Shown here: one piece after another, positions 51,781 through 60,599 of the stretch
How positions within the stretch are numbered: position 1 is the first letter of the stretch
Layout: each line of letters starts with the position of its first letter
NCBI GenBank assembly: GCA_014138725.1
Contig: JACJID010000010.1
Span: forward strand, 62,001-126,000
Length of the DNA stretch: 64,000 bases
Origin: Kutzneria viridogrisea
Lineage (GTDB): Bacteria; Actinomycetota; Actinomycetes; Mycobacteriales; Pseudonocardiaceae
Reading direction: 5' to 3'
Translations under genes and position numbers: made by a program
Notes under the pieces: generated by a model
Databases searched by the model: none
Told to the model about the DNA's origin: nothing
What the model saw: only the letters and a program-made list of their open reading frames with translations

Positions 51781-53409
51781 TCAGGCGAGTTCGATGAGTT
51801 CCAGGTAGTCATCCGACCAGTGGTCCTCCGTACCATCCGGCAAGAGGATCACCCGCTCGGGTTGCAGGGCGGACACGGCGCCCGGGTCGTGGGTGACCAG
51901 CACGACCGCTCCCTCGAAGCGGCGCAGCGCGTCGAGCACCTGCTCGCGGCTGGCCGGGTCGAGGTTGTTGGTCGGCTCGTCCAGCAGCAGCACGTTGGCC
52001 GCGCTGGAGACCAGCCCGGCCAGGGCCAGCCGGGTCTTCTCACCGCCGGACAGCGTGCCCGCGGGCTGGTCCAGCTGCTCCCCGGTGAACAGGAACGTGC
52101 CGAGCAGGGAGCGCAGCTGCTGCTCGCCGGTGTCCGGGGCGGCGTGCCGGATGTTCGCCCAGACGCTGGCCCCGTGGTCCAGGGTCTCGTGCTCCTGGGC
52201 GTAGTACCCGACCCGCAGCCCGTGCCCGGGCACCAGGCGCCCGGCGTCGGGCTGGTCCATCCGCCCGAGCAGGCGCAGCAGGGTGGTCTTGCCCGCGCCG
52301 TTGAGCCCGAGCACGACCACCTTCGAGCCGCGGTCGATGGCCAGGTCCACCCCGGTGAAGATCTCCAGCGAGCCGTAGGACTTGCTCAGCCCCTCGGCCA
52401 TCAGCGGGGTCTTGCCGCAGGGCGCCGGTTCCGGGAAGCGGATCTTGGCGACCTTGTCGGCCTGCCGCGCGTCCTCCAGCCCGGACAGCAGCTTCTCGGC
52501 GCGCTTGGCCATGTTCTGCGCCGCCACGGCCTTGGTGGCCTTCGCGCGCATCTTGTCGGCCTGGGCCATCAGCGCCGAGGCCTTCTTCTCGGCGTTGGCG
52601 CGCTCCCTGCGGCGGCGCTTCTCGTCGGTGGCGCGGGCCTCCAGGTACTTCTGCCAGCCCATGTTGTACATGTCCACCTCGCCGCGCGTGGCGTCGAGGA
52701 ACCAGACCCGGTTGACCACGTCGGCCAGCAGCTCCACGTCGTGGCTGATCACGATCAGGCCGCCGGTGTGGCTCTTGAGGAAGCTGCGCAGCCAGGCGAT
52801 CGAGTCGGCGTCGAGGTGGTTGGTCGGCTCGTCCAGCAGCAGCGTGGTGCCGTCCTTGCCGCCCGCGCTGGACTCGGAGGCGCCGAACAGGATCCTGGCC
52901 AGCTCCACCCGGCGCCGCTGGCCACCGGACAGGGTGCGCAGCGGCTGGGCCAGGATGCGGTCGGCCAGGCCCAGGTTCGCGCAGATCCGCGCGGCCTCGG
53001 ACTCGGCCGCGTAGCCGCCCAGCGAGCCGAAGCGCTCCTCCAGCCGCCCGTACTTGCGCACGGCGGCGTCCAGCTCGTTCTGGTCCACCAGCTCGGCCAT
53101 GGTGGTCTGGGCCTTCTCCATGTCGCGCAGGATCTGGTCCAGGCCGCGGGCGGAGAGCACCCGGTCCTTGGCGGTGACCGACAGGTCGCCCTCGCGCGGG
53201 TCCTGCGGCAGGTAGCCCAGCTCCCCGCTGCGGCGGACCTCGCCGCCGTAGGGCTGACCCTCGCCCGCGAGCACGCGCAGCGAGGTGGTCTTGCCCGCGC
53301 CGTTGCGGCCGACCAGTCCGATGCGGTCGCCGGGCTGCACGCGCAGCGTGGCGCCGGAGACGAGGATGCGCGAGCCAGCACGCAGTTCGAGATCGGTGAC
53401 GGTGATCAA
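51781..53409 (-). CDS. ABC-F family ATPase
   Basis: A 542-residue protein with two ABC ATPase domains in tandem and no membrane part. First domain: GLVGRNGAGKTTSLRVL, LSGGQRRRVELAR, LLLDEPTNHLD. Second: LGLNGAGKTTLLRLLG, LSGGEKTRLALAG, LLLDEPTNNLD. A charged linker (KRRRRERANAEKKASALMAQADKM) joins them. ABC-F proteins act on the ribosome, either as translation factors (EttA-like) or in antibiotic resistance; the long linker and lack of an arm domain do not decide which. Confidence 0.93.
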   Translation of the reverse strand: MITVTDLELRAGSRILVSGATLRVQPGDRIGLVGRNGAGKTTSLRVLAGEGQPYGGEVRRSGELGYLPQDPREGDLSVTAKDRVLSARGLDQILRDMEKAQTTMAELVDQNELDAAVRKYGRLEERFGSLGGYAAESEAARICANLGLADRILAQPLRTLSGGQRRRVELARILFGASESSAGGKDGTTLLLDEPTNHLDADSIAWLRSFLKSHTGGLIVISHDVELLADVVNRVWFLDATRGEVDMYNMGWQKYLEARATDEKRRRRERANAEKKASALMAQADKMRAKATKAVAAQNMAKRAEKLLSGLEDARQADKVAKIRFPEPAPCGKTPLMAEGLSKSYGSLEIFTGVDLAIDRGSKVVVLGLNGAGKTTLLRLLGRMDQPDAGRLVPGHGLRVGYYAQEHETLDHGASVWANIRHAAPDTGEQQLRSLLGTFLFTGEQLDQPAGTLSGGEKTRLALAGLVSSAANVLLLDEPTNNLDPASREQVLDALRRFEGAVVLVTHDPGAVSALQPERVILLPDGTEDHWSDDYLELIELA

Positions 53410-53621
53410 GACAGACTCCGGGATGATGTGATCGCGGGCAGGACTTCTCGGCCTGTCGGCCGCGGCCGACAGGCGGCGTCGCCGCCTAGCAGATGAGAAC
53501 GATCACGAACCCCAGTCTACGGGACGTTGCGAACGGTTTTCGCCACGGTGCGCGTAGTGGACGGGTGAGACCGGACACGGCCCTATGCTCGTGATCTCCC
53601 CGCTCCCGCACGGAGAACGGT

Positions 53622-54629
53622 GTGCCGCCCATGAGTCGCTCCGCCCGGCCGCGTGCCACCGCGCTGCTGGCCGTGCTGGCGCTGGCCGCCACGACCGCCA
53701 CCCAGTGCGCGGGCCCCGAACCGCTCGGCTGGACGCGGGAGACGGGCGGCTCGAACTACGACTTCTACGGCCTGGCCGGGCGCTGCGACCGGGAGGGGTT
53801 CGGCGTCATCAACGGGTTCGCCAGGGGCAGGGACACCATCACCGCCCAGCTGGCGCAGATGTACCGGGCGGGCCAGCGCAGGCTGCGTATCGGCGTCTTC
53901 CACCACCGGGGGCCGGACACCGGCACGATCATGGACTCCACCGGCGGCGACCTGTCCCCCGCCAACCGCCGCAACCTGGCCGACCTGCTCGCCGCGGTGC
54001 GTGCGGCCGGGTTCGCCGAGGTCGAGGTGGCCATGCAGCCCTCGGACGAGAACCACCCGGACTGGTCGCACTGGCGGGAGGACCTGTACCAGGAGAACTG
54101 GAACCTGGTCGCCAACCTGCGGCCGGTCATCGCGGCGGCGGGCATCCCGTACCGGATCGACCTGCTCAACGAGGGCTCGCCGATGAGCACCGAGCCCGCG
54201 CTGCGCCGCTATGCCCAGCGGCTGTGGCAGGACTACACCGCCAACTTCGGCAAGGCCGACACCGTGGGCTTCTCCATGACGGTCTGGATCGCCGACCGGG
54301 CCACCCAGTTGGCCGCGGTGTACGGGGACAACCCGCCGGAGGTGTTCGACGTGCACCTGTACGGGGATGCGCACAACGGGGACGAGCGCACGCAGTTCGT
54401 GGACGCGGACCGGAAGATGCGTGAGCTGGGTTACACCCAGGACTGGATCATCGGCGAGGCGTACTTCGACGACCGGGCCGCCGCGCGGGGCATCGCGCAG
54501 GCCATCGCGCAGACCGGCCGCACGGTGCGCTACCTGGCGCAATGGCCGCTCACCCGGGCCAGGTCCTGCGCCGACGTGGACGTGGCCGCACCGATCGCCT
54601 TCGAGGCCTACGGCCGTCTGCCGCGGTGA
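53622..54629 (+). CDS. Secreted glycosidase-like TIM-barrel protein, paralogue 1
   Basis: A 335-residue exported protein: signal peptide of Ala/Leu residues with a Cys (TTATQCAGPE, possible lipobox-like site), then a domain shared with the next gene. Candidate catalytic residues fit a clan GH-A barrel: Glu in LLNEGSPM (strand 4 position) and Glu in WIIGEAYFDD (strand 7 position). No catalogue family could be assigned. The GTG at 53622 is chosen for its spacing to GGAG (53612); an ATG at 53631 is the alternative. Confidence 0.65.
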   Translation: MPPMSRSARPRATALLAVLALAATTATQCAGPEPLGWTRETGGSNYDFYGLAGRCDREGFGVINGFARGRDTITAQLAQMYRAGQRRLRIGVFHHRGPDTGTIMDSTGGDLSPANRRNLADLLAAVRAAGFAEVEVAMQPSDENHPDWSHWREDLYQENWNLVANLRPVIAAAGIPYRIDLLNEGSPMSTEPALRRYAQRLWQDYTANFGKADTVGFSMTVWIADRATQLAAVYGDNPPEVFDVHLYGDAHNGDERTQFVDADRKMRELGYTQDWIIGEAYFDDRAAARGIAQAIAQTGRTVRYLAQWPLTRARSCADVDVAAPIAFEAYGRLPR

Positions 54630-54738
54630 CCCCCTAATCGGATGAGGGGTTGACTGCCCCAACCGTCGCACAGTTCACTCATCCGGGTTACAGCAACCGG
54701 GTGACACGGTCACTCTGTGCGACCAGTTTGGGGTAACC

Positions 54739-55731
54739 ATGAAGCGGCTCTCCCACCTGTGCTGTGCCCTGGTCACGACCACCGTGGTCGGCACCACCGC
54801 GCTGACCGGCGCGGCGAGCGCACAGCCGATGGGCACCACCGCGCTCGCGGGTGGTTCGAACTACGACTTCTACGGCGAGAGCGGCTGCGACCGCGAGCCC
54901 TTCGGCGTGGTGAACTCCTTCGACACCGGCCGGGCCACCATCACCGCGCAACTGGCGCAGATGTACCAGCAGGGCCAGCGCAGGCTGCGCATCGGCCTGT
55001 TCCACCACCACGCGGGCGACTCCGGCACCGTCACCGACTCCACCGGTCCGGTCTCCGAGCACTACAAGCGCAACCTGGCCGACCTGCTCGCCGCCGTGCG
55101 CCAGGCCGGGTTCGCCGAGGTGGAGTTCTCCTACTACCCGGTGGACGCCAACAACCCCGGCAACTGGTCGCGCTTCGACGAGAAGCTGTACCAGGAGAAC
55201 TGGAACTTCGTCGCGCAGGTGCACCCGGTGCTCGCGGCGGCGGGCCTCCCGTACAAGGTGGACCTGCTCAACGAGGGCATGCCGATGACCGGGCAGCAGG
55301 TGCGGCTGGAGTACGCCAAGCGCCTGTGGGCCGACTACACCGCCAACTTCGGCAGGGCCGACACCGTGGGCTTCTCGATGACCGTGTGGCTGGCCGACCG
55401 CGCGAACCAGCTGAGGGCGGTCTACGGGGACAACCCGCCGGACCTGCTCGACATTCACCTGTACGGGGACACCCACAACGGGGATGAGTACACACAGTTC
55501 GTGAACGCCGACAAGAAGCTGCGCGAACTGGGCTACACCCAGGACTGGGTCATCGGCGAGACCTGGTTCAACGACACCAACGCCGCGCAGGGCATCGGCC
55601 GCGCCATCGCCGAGACCGGGCGGCGAGTGCGCTACCTGGCCCAGTGGCCGCTGGCCCGCACCCACCACTGCGACTTCGTGGACAGTGCCCCGCCCATCAA
55701 GTACGACGTGTTCCGCCAACTCCAGCCCTGA
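54739..55731 (+). CDS. Secreted glycosidase-like TIM-barrel protein, paralogue 2
   Basis: A 330-residue exported protein with signal peptide (ALVTTTVVGTTALTGAASAQP), about two-thirds identical to the previous gene over its mature part: GGSNYDFYGESGCDREPFGVVNSF, LAQMYQQGQRRLRIGLFHHH, LLNEGMPMTGQQ, FGRADTVGFSMTVWLADRANQL and WVIGETWFNDTNAA. The same two Glu positions are kept. It has a true ATG start and its own promoter region, so the pair is a tandem duplication with separate regulation rather than one operon. Confidence 0.7.
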   Translation: MKRLSHLCCALVTTTVVGTTALTGAASAQPMGTTALAGGSNYDFYGESGCDREPFGVVNSFDTGRATITAQLAQMYQQGQRRLRIGLFHHHAGDSGTVTDSTGPVSEHYKRNLADLLAAVRQAGFAEVEFSYYPVDANNPGNWSRFDEKLYQENWNFVAQVHPVLAAAGLPYKVDLLNEGMPMTGQQVRLEYAKRLWADYTANFGRADTVGFSMTVWLADRANQLRAVYGDNPPDLLDIHLYGDTHNGDEYTQFVNADKKLRELGYTQDWVIGETWFNDTNAAQGIGRAIAETGRRVRYLAQWPLARTHHCDFVDSAPPIKYDVFRQLQP

Positions 55732-55743
55732 CGGACAAGTACG

Positions 55744-56445
55744 TCACCGACTGATCAACTCCGCCACGGCGGCCGGGTCCTCGGCGTGCGCGTTGTGGCC
55801 GAGTCCGGGCAGCACGACCGCCTCCGGGTCCAGCGCGCGCAACTGCTCGGGGCGGCACATCGGGTCCTCGGCGCCCGCGGCCAGCACCACCGGGCAGCCC
55901 GCGCCGTCCAGCAGGGCCCGCATGTCCGGTGCGCCCACGCCGAACGCGCGGTTGTCCAGCGCCAACCCCCAGCCACCGGGCTCCCGCACCAGGCCCGCGT
56001 CGGGGGCGTCGGGGCCGGTCAGCCCCGCGACCTTCAGGTAGCGCTCGGCGGCCTCCTCGCGAGTCGCGAAGAGCTTGCCGGGACGCGCCGCCATCGCCGC
56101 CGCCCTGTCCAGTTCCTCCTGTGCCCACACGACTTTCACGCCGATGGCCAGCACCGACCGCGCCCGCACCCGAGCGGCCAACGCCAGGGCGAGCACCCCG
56201 CCGAGCGAGTGGCCCACCAGCACCGGGTCCGGCGGCACGCAGGGCGCCAGCGCGTCCGCGAGCCGGTCGAAGGTGTACTCCGCCAGTCGCCGCGAGCCGC
56301 CGTGGCCCGGCAGGTCGGGCGCGATCCAGGAGCCGGTCAGCCGCTCGGTGACCCCGTCCCACACCTCGCTGGTGGCCCCCAGCCCGTGCAGCAGCACGAT
56401 GTTCGGCTCTCCGGTGCCACCAGTCCGTACCCGCAGTTCGTCCAC
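55744..56445 (-). CDS. Alpha/beta hydrolase
   Basis: A 233-residue serine hydrolase: NIVLLHGLGATSEVWDGV, APDLPGHGGS, VLVGHSLGGVLALALA (nucleophile Ser), AAGAEDPMCRPEQL (acid) and LPGLGHNAHAEDPAAV (His). It resembles small-molecule esterases and lactonases. The GTG at 56445, 47 bases from the divergent P450 ATG, is chosen by the GGAAAG site and domain edge. The shared promoter with the P450 suggests they act on the same compound. Confidence 0.85.
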   Translation of the reverse strand: MDELRVRTGGTGEPNIVLLHGLGATSEVWDGVTERLTGSWIAPDLPGHGGSRRLAEYTFDRLADALAPCVPPDPVLVGHSLGGVLALALAARVRARSVLAIGVKVVWAQEELDRAAAMAARPGKLFATREEAAERYLKVAGLTGPDAPDAGLVREPGGWGLALDNRAFGVGAPDMRALLDGAGCPVVLAAGAEDPMCRPEQLRALDPEAVVLPGLGHNAHAEDPAAVAELISR

Positions 56446-56492
56446 GCGGTGGATCTTTCCCGAACCGGGGCCGTGACGGCTAGCGTCGGGCC

Positions 56493-57794
56493 ATGACCGG
56501 CATCCTCGATCCCGACACCTACGTGCGCGGCGTGCCCTACGAGCAGTTGGCGCTGCTGCGTGAGCGCGCCGCGGTGAACTGGGTCGAGGAGCCGGACGGC
56601 CCCGGCTTCTGGGCCGTCCTGCGGCACGCCGAGGTCCGCCACGTGCTGCGCACCCCGCAGGTCTACTCCTCACACCTGGGCGCCACGCAGATCCGCGACC
56701 CGGCCACCGAGCAGGACCTGCGCTACGTGCGGCGCATGATGCTCAACACCGATCCGCCCGACCACTCGCGGCTGCGCGGGCTGCTCACCAAGGCGTTCAC
56801 CCCGAAGGCCGTGGCCGCGATCTCCGAGCGGGTGAGCCGCTGGGCCGGGGAACTGGTCGCCGCCGTCGCGGACCGCGGCGAGTGCGACTTCGCCAAGGAC
56901 GTGGCAGCCGACCTGCCGCTGCTGACCCTGGCCGAGGTGTTCGGCGTGCCCGCGGGCGATCGTGGGCTGATGTTCGACTGGAGCAACCGGGTCATCGGCT
57001 ACCAGGACCCGGAGTACGCCGTCAGCGCGAGCGTGCGCGGCCCGGAGGTCAGCGACCTTGCCAGGGCCGCGCTGGCACTGCGACCCGAACCGGGTCCCGA
57101 CGGGACCATGCCCGATCCGCGCACCCGTGCGGGCATGCCGGACCTGTACGCGTACGCGCACTCGCTCGGCGAGCTCAAACGCCGCGAGCCCGGCGAGGAC
57201 GTCATGAGCAACCTCATGCGCAGTCCGGTGTCGATCGAGGAGTTCGAGAACCTGTTCTGGCTGTTCTCGGTCGCGGGAAACGAAACCCTGCGCAACGGTC
57301 TGCCGGGCGGAATGCTCGCCCTGCTGACCCACCCCGAGCAGTACCGGCGGTTGCTCGCCGACCGGTCGCTCGTGGACAGCGCCGTCGAGGAAATGCTGCG
57401 CTGGTGGACGCCCGTCATGCATTTCCGGCGCACTGCCGCCTCGGACACCGAATTGGCCGGGGTGCGGATCAGTCGCGGCGACAAGGTCGTGGTGTTCTTC
57501 TCCGCCGCGAACCGGGACCCGCGCGTGTTCGACTCCCCCGACATCTTCGACGTGACCCGCTCCCCCAACGAGCACCTCACTTTCGGGTACGGACCGCACT
57601 TCTGTCTCGGCGCGCACCTGGCCCGCGTGCAGATGCGCGCGATGTTCACCGCCGTGCTCGACCAACTCGGCCAGGTCGAACTGGCCGGCGACCCGGTACG
57701 CCTGCGCTCGACCTTCCAGAACGGCCTGAAGAGCCTGCCCATCCGCTGGCCCCCACCCCGCGAGTCCCGCTCTGGCGCACGCGAGTCCCGCTGA
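56493..57794 (+). CDS. Cytochrome P450 with repeat-encoded C-terminal extension
   Basis: A 433-residue class I P450. The I-helix oxygen motif is AGNETLRNG, the ExxR is EEMLRW, and the heme loop FGYGPHFCLGAH has Cys 371. Its N-terminal half (LNTDPPDHSRLRGLLTKAFTPK) resembles the CYP124/125-like hydroxylases of fatty acids and steroids. The usual end SLPIRW is followed by PPPRESRSGARESR, encoded by the 21-bp GAGTCCCG repeat, so a repeat insertion has replaced the original stop. It diverges from an alpha/beta hydrolase. Confidence 0.92.
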   Translation: MTGILDPDTYVRGVPYEQLALLRERAAVNWVEEPDGPGFWAVLRHAEVRHVLRTPQVYSSHLGATQIRDPATEQDLRYVRRMMLNTDPPDHSRLRGLLTKAFTPKAVAAISERVSRWAGELVAAVADRGECDFAKDVAADLPLLTLAEVFGVPAGDRGLMFDWSNRVIGYQDPEYAVSASVRGPEVSDLARAALALRPEPGPDGTMPDPRTRAGMPDLYAYAHSLGELKRREPGEDVMSNLMRSPVSIEEFENLFWLFSVAGNETLRNGLPGGMLALLTHPEQYRRLLADRSLVDSAVEEMLRWWTPVMHFRRTAASDTELAGVRISRGDKVVVFFSAANRDPRVFDSPDIFDVTRSPNEHLTFGYGPHFCLGAHLARVQMRAMFTAVLDQLGQVELAGDPVRLRSTFQNGLKSLPIRWPPPRESRSGARESR

Positions 57795-57825
57795 GCCGTG
57801 CGGTGAGTCCCGCCCAGCCGACTGC
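57762..57825 (+). repeat. Three GAGTCCCG repeat units at the P450 3' end
   Basis: Units start at 57762, 57783 and 57805. The first two lie in the coding frame and contribute ESRSGAR and ESR before the stop at 57792-57794. The third is past the stop. Orientation is in sense with the P450. Confidence 0.85.
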
Positions 57826-57871
57826 CCGAAAAGCACTCGCCACACCGGGCCGCGCCCTCGAGGCTGACGGC

Positions 57872-58735
57872 GTGCACAGCATTCGCGTGGCCAGGGCGGA
57901 GGACCTCGAACCGGTGATCGCGCTGCTGGCGCGGTCGCAGGCGCGGCCGGAGTACCTGATCGGCTACCACGGGGAAACGCCTGAGGAGCTGGCACAGGAA
58001 CTGGCGGAGATCAGCCCGGACTGGGCGTCCTGCACCGTGCTCGCCGAGCGGGATGGGCGGCTCGTCGGGCTGCTCACGGTGGACGTGCACACCGAGCAGC
58101 GGCGCAGTTGGCTGCAAGGGCCGTACGCGGAGGTGGACACGGGGTGGGCCGAACTGGCCGACGCGCTGTTCGCGGCGGCCAGCGACCTGCCGGTGATGCG
58201 CGGCGTGCACCGGTTCGACCTGTTCGGGCACGTGCGGCACACCCGGCTGGCGGAGTTCGCGGGGCGGCACGGGTTCACCACGGGCAAGCCGGTGAGCGTG
58301 GTCCAACTGGACGGGGACGCACTGCGCGAGCTGATCAGCACGCCGAGACCCGCGCCCGTGCTGACCGAGCGGCAGCGCAGGGCCGTCACCGAGTTGCACG
58401 AAGAACTGTTCCCCGATTCGTACATGACGGGCACGGACCTCCTGGGGCGCACAACCGTCATCTGCGAAGAAGGTGGTTACGCGGCGGGCAGGGCGCACGA
58501 GGCGGAGTACTTCGTGGACTTCGTCGGCGTCGAGCCGCGGCACCGCGGTCGGCGGCTCGCGGCACGACTGGTGGCCGACCTGCTCGCGGCGCTGGCGGCC
58601 GAGCACGGCCCGCGCCCCGCGGCCTGCGCCACGATCGCCCTGGGCAACACCGCCTCGGAGCGGTCCTTCGCCGCTGCGGGCTTCCGCGTGCTGCTCGATC
58701 TGGTGAGCTACCAGCGAGTAACATCCGCCGCATGA
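57872..58735 (+). CDS. GNAT-family N-acetyltransferase
   Basis: A 287-residue protein with two GNAT-like halves. The first starts IRVARAEDLEPVIALLARSQ and has VLAERDGRLVGLLTVDVH. The second has DFVGVEPRHRGRRLAARLVADLLAALA (the acetyl-CoA-binding V-x-x-x-x-R-G-R-G type loop) and ATIALGNTASERSFAAAGFR. Only the second half carries the CoA loop. The GTG at 57872 is the start matching the fold. Its stop overlaps the SDR gene (ATGA). The acceptor is unknown. Confidence 0.82.
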   Translation: MHSIRVARAEDLEPVIALLARSQARPEYLIGYHGETPEELAQELAEISPDWASCTVLAERDGRLVGLLTVDVHTEQRRSWLQGPYAEVDTGWAELADALFAAASDLPVMRGVHRFDLFGHVRHTRLAEFAGRHGFTTGKPVSVVQLDGDALRELISTPRPAPVLTERQRRAVTELHEELFPDSYMTGTDLLGRTTVICEEGGYAAGRAHEAEYFVDFVGVEPRHRGRRLAARLVADLLAALAAEHGPRPAACATIALGNTASERSFAAAGFRVLLDLVSYQRVTSAA

Positions 58736-59508
58736 CTGCACAGGACTTCGTCGGCAAGGCAGCCCTGGTCACCGGGGCGAGCCGGGGCATCGGGTACGCC
58801 ATCGCCAGGGAACTGCTCGCCAGGGGCGCCTCGGTGACGATCACCTCGCGCAAGCCCGACGCCGTGGCCGCCGCCGTCGAGGAGCTGACCACCGAGGTCG
58901 CCGACAGCGAGAAGCGGGTGCTGGGCGTGCCCGGCAACGCGGGCAACGGCGAGGACCGCGAGCGCGCCGTGACCGAGACCCTGGAGCGGTTCGGCTCACT
59001 GGACGTGCTGATCAACAACACCGGGATCAACCCGACCTTCGGCTTCCTGCCCGACGCCGACCTGGACGCGGTGCGCAAGATCTTCGACGTGAACGTGGTC
59101 GGCGCGCTGGGCTTCGTGCAGCTGGCGTGGAAGGCGTGGATGTCCGAGCACGGGGGCAGCATCGTCAACGTGGCCTCGGTGGCCGGTCTGCGTTCCTCCG
59201 GCGTGCTCGGCGCCTACGGGGCGAGCAAGGCCGCGCTGATCCGGCTCACCGAGGAGCTGGCCTGGCAGCTGGGCCCCAAGGTGCGGGTCAACGCCGTCGC
59301 GCCCGCCGTGGTGAAGACCAAGTTCGCCGAGAGCCTCTACACCGGCCGCGAGGAGGAGGCCAGCCAGGCCTACCCGCTCAAGCGCCTGGGCACCCCGCAG
59401 GACGTGGCCTCGCTGGTGGCGTTCCTGGCCTCGGAGGGCGCCGGCTGGATCAGCGGTGAGACGGTCCGCGTGGACGGCGGCCTGCTGGCCACCGGCACGA
59501 TGGGCTGA
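58732..59508 (+). CDS. SDR-family oxidoreductase
   Basis: A 258-residue classical short-chain dehydrogenase: NADP(H) motif TGASRGIGYAIARELL, LINNTGINPTFG (NNAG variant), catalytic Ser in VNVASVAGLRSS, YGASKAAL for Tyr-x-x-x-Lys, and a C-terminal ISGETVRVDGGLLATG. It resembles FabG-like 3-oxoacyl reductases. Start codon and the GNAT stop overlap, giving coupling. Confidence 0.93.
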   Translation: MTAQDFVGKAALVTGASRGIGYAIARELLARGASVTITSRKPDAVAAAVEELTTEVADSEKRVLGVPGNAGNGEDRERAVTETLERFGSLDVLINNTGINPTFGFLPDADLDAVRKIFDVNVVGALGFVQLAWKAWMSEHGGSIVNVASVAGLRSSGVLGAYGASKAALIRLTEELAWQLGPKVRVNAVAPAVVKTKFAESLYTGREEEASQAYPLKRLGTPQDVASLVAFLASEGAGWISGETVRVDGGLLATGTMG

Positions 59509-59635
59509 GCCGCTCAGCGATCACTCGTTCGGCGAGTACCCGGAAGGATCGCCCGTCCGGCAGGGTCGCAGGTCAAGGTCGGGGCCGATCCAGGTGGTCG
59601 GTCCCGTCACCGTGGCGACCTTCCGGGAGGATCCT

Positions 59636-60436
59636 GTGCGGCTACGACGCCTGCGCGGCATGACCTGCTACTGGCAAGACGGGTCCTTCGTGGTGCACTG
59701 CCATCCCGGTCCCGGCCCGGTCCGGGTGCGGCCGGCGGTGGTGGAGGTGCTCGCGGCGTTCGACACCTGGTCAACGGTCGAGGAGGCCAGCGAGGCGCTG
59801 GACCACCTGCGGCCCACCTCCGTCGCCGAGGCCGCGGGCACACTGCGCGAACTGGGCCTGCTGGTGGAGCAGGACGTCGAGGAGCACAGCGCCCCGCAGC
59901 CCCCGCGTGCCACGCGCATCCTGCTGCCACGCATTCCCGGGCCGCGCACCGGCAGCACCACGGGGGTGTCCAGCGCCCCGGTCGCACTGTCCGTGCTGTC
60001 CACACTGCTGGCGCAGGTCTTCGGCCAATCGGAGCTGGACGCCTACCTCGGTGTGGTCACCGTGGACGGGGTCGAACCGGGCGTATACCACTACAACTCG
60101 CAGGAACACAGCCTCGAACAGCTCGTGGACGGCTTCAGCCACAGCGAGGCCGCCCGCCTGTGCGCCGGCTGGCCCGGCATCGACCAGGCCGCGTTCGTCG
60201 TGTTCGTGACCGCCACGCTCGACCGCATGTGGACCAAGTACCGCGTGAGCCTGCTCGACGCCGGGCGGCTGGAGCAGCACTTCGCCCTGTGCGCCACCAC
60301 GTTGGGACTCGGCACCTGCCGCGGCACCGCCTTCGACGACCGCGCCGTCGCACGCAGGCTCGGCATCGACGGTGTGTCCGACGTCCCCGTGCACGCCTTC
60401 GCCGCCGGCGTGCCCGCGAGCGAGGTGGTCGGCTAG
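59636..60436 (+). CDS. SagB-type (ThcOx-like) dehydrogenase with reduced flavin-binding region
   Basis: A 266-residue protein. Residues about 1-90 form a small winged-helix-like domain (VRPAVVEVLAAFDTWSTVEEASEALDHL, TLRELGLLVEQD) as in SagB-type proteins. The rest is the nitroreductase-like oxidase: EPGVYHYNSQEHSLEQLVDGF, AAFVVFVTATLDRMWTKYRVSLLDAGRLEQ and CATTLGLGTCRGTAFDD. The expected FMN motifs RRSxR and PSxGxLYP before VDGVEPG are missing, so about 20-30 residues are deleted relative to active enzymes. GGGAGG (59625-59630) sets the GTG. No RiPP precursor or cyclodehydratase is nearby. Confidence 0.75.
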   Translation: MRLRRLRGMTCYWQDGSFVVHCHPGPGPVRVRPAVVEVLAAFDTWSTVEEASEALDHLRPTSVAEAAGTLRELGLLVEQDVEEHSAPQPPRATRILLPRIPGPRTGSTTGVSSAPVALSVLSTLLAQVFGQSELDAYLGVVTVDGVEPGVYHYNSQEHSLEQLVDGFSHSEAARLCAGWPGIDQAAFVVFVTATLDRMWTKYRVSLLDAGRLEQHFALCATTLGLGTCRGTAFDDRAVARRLGIDGVSDVPVHAFAAGVPASEVVG

Positions 60437-60447
60437 CGGCGTGCTTG

Positions 60448-60502
60448 TGTCATGAAGGTGCCGTTCGCGGCGTTGGACGCCGCGAACGGCACCTTCATGA
60501 CA
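60448..60502. terminator. 25-bp perfect hairpin between convergent genes
   Basis: The left arm 60448-60472 (TGTCATGAAGGTGCCGTTCG then CGGCG) is the exact complement of 60478-60502, loop TTGGA. It begins 12 bases after the SagB-like stop and is the longest member of the AAGGTG family here. It also faces the acVLRF1 gene. Confidence 0.85.
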
Positions 60503-60529
60503 TGTCGGCGGGCCCGGCGCCGCCCCGAC

Positions 60530-60592
60530 CTACCTGCCGGAGCGGGACTCACGCTTCCCAGGCAGGTACTCACGCTCCCCTGCGCGGGACTC
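60530..60592 (-). repeat. Three GAGTCCCG units after the acVLRF1 gene
   Basis: On the minus strand units start at 60592, 60571 (GAGTACC variant) and 60550, exactly 21 bp apart. The first begins seven bases past the acVLRF1 stop (TGA, ACCCGGC, GAGTCCCG). Confidence 0.85.
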
Positions 60593-60599
60593 GCCGGGT

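Noticed and set aside
59636-60436. A thiazole/oxazole RiPP cluster around the SagB-like gene
   Set aside because: No cyclodehydratase, precursor peptide or transporter is adjacent, and flavin motifs are missing.
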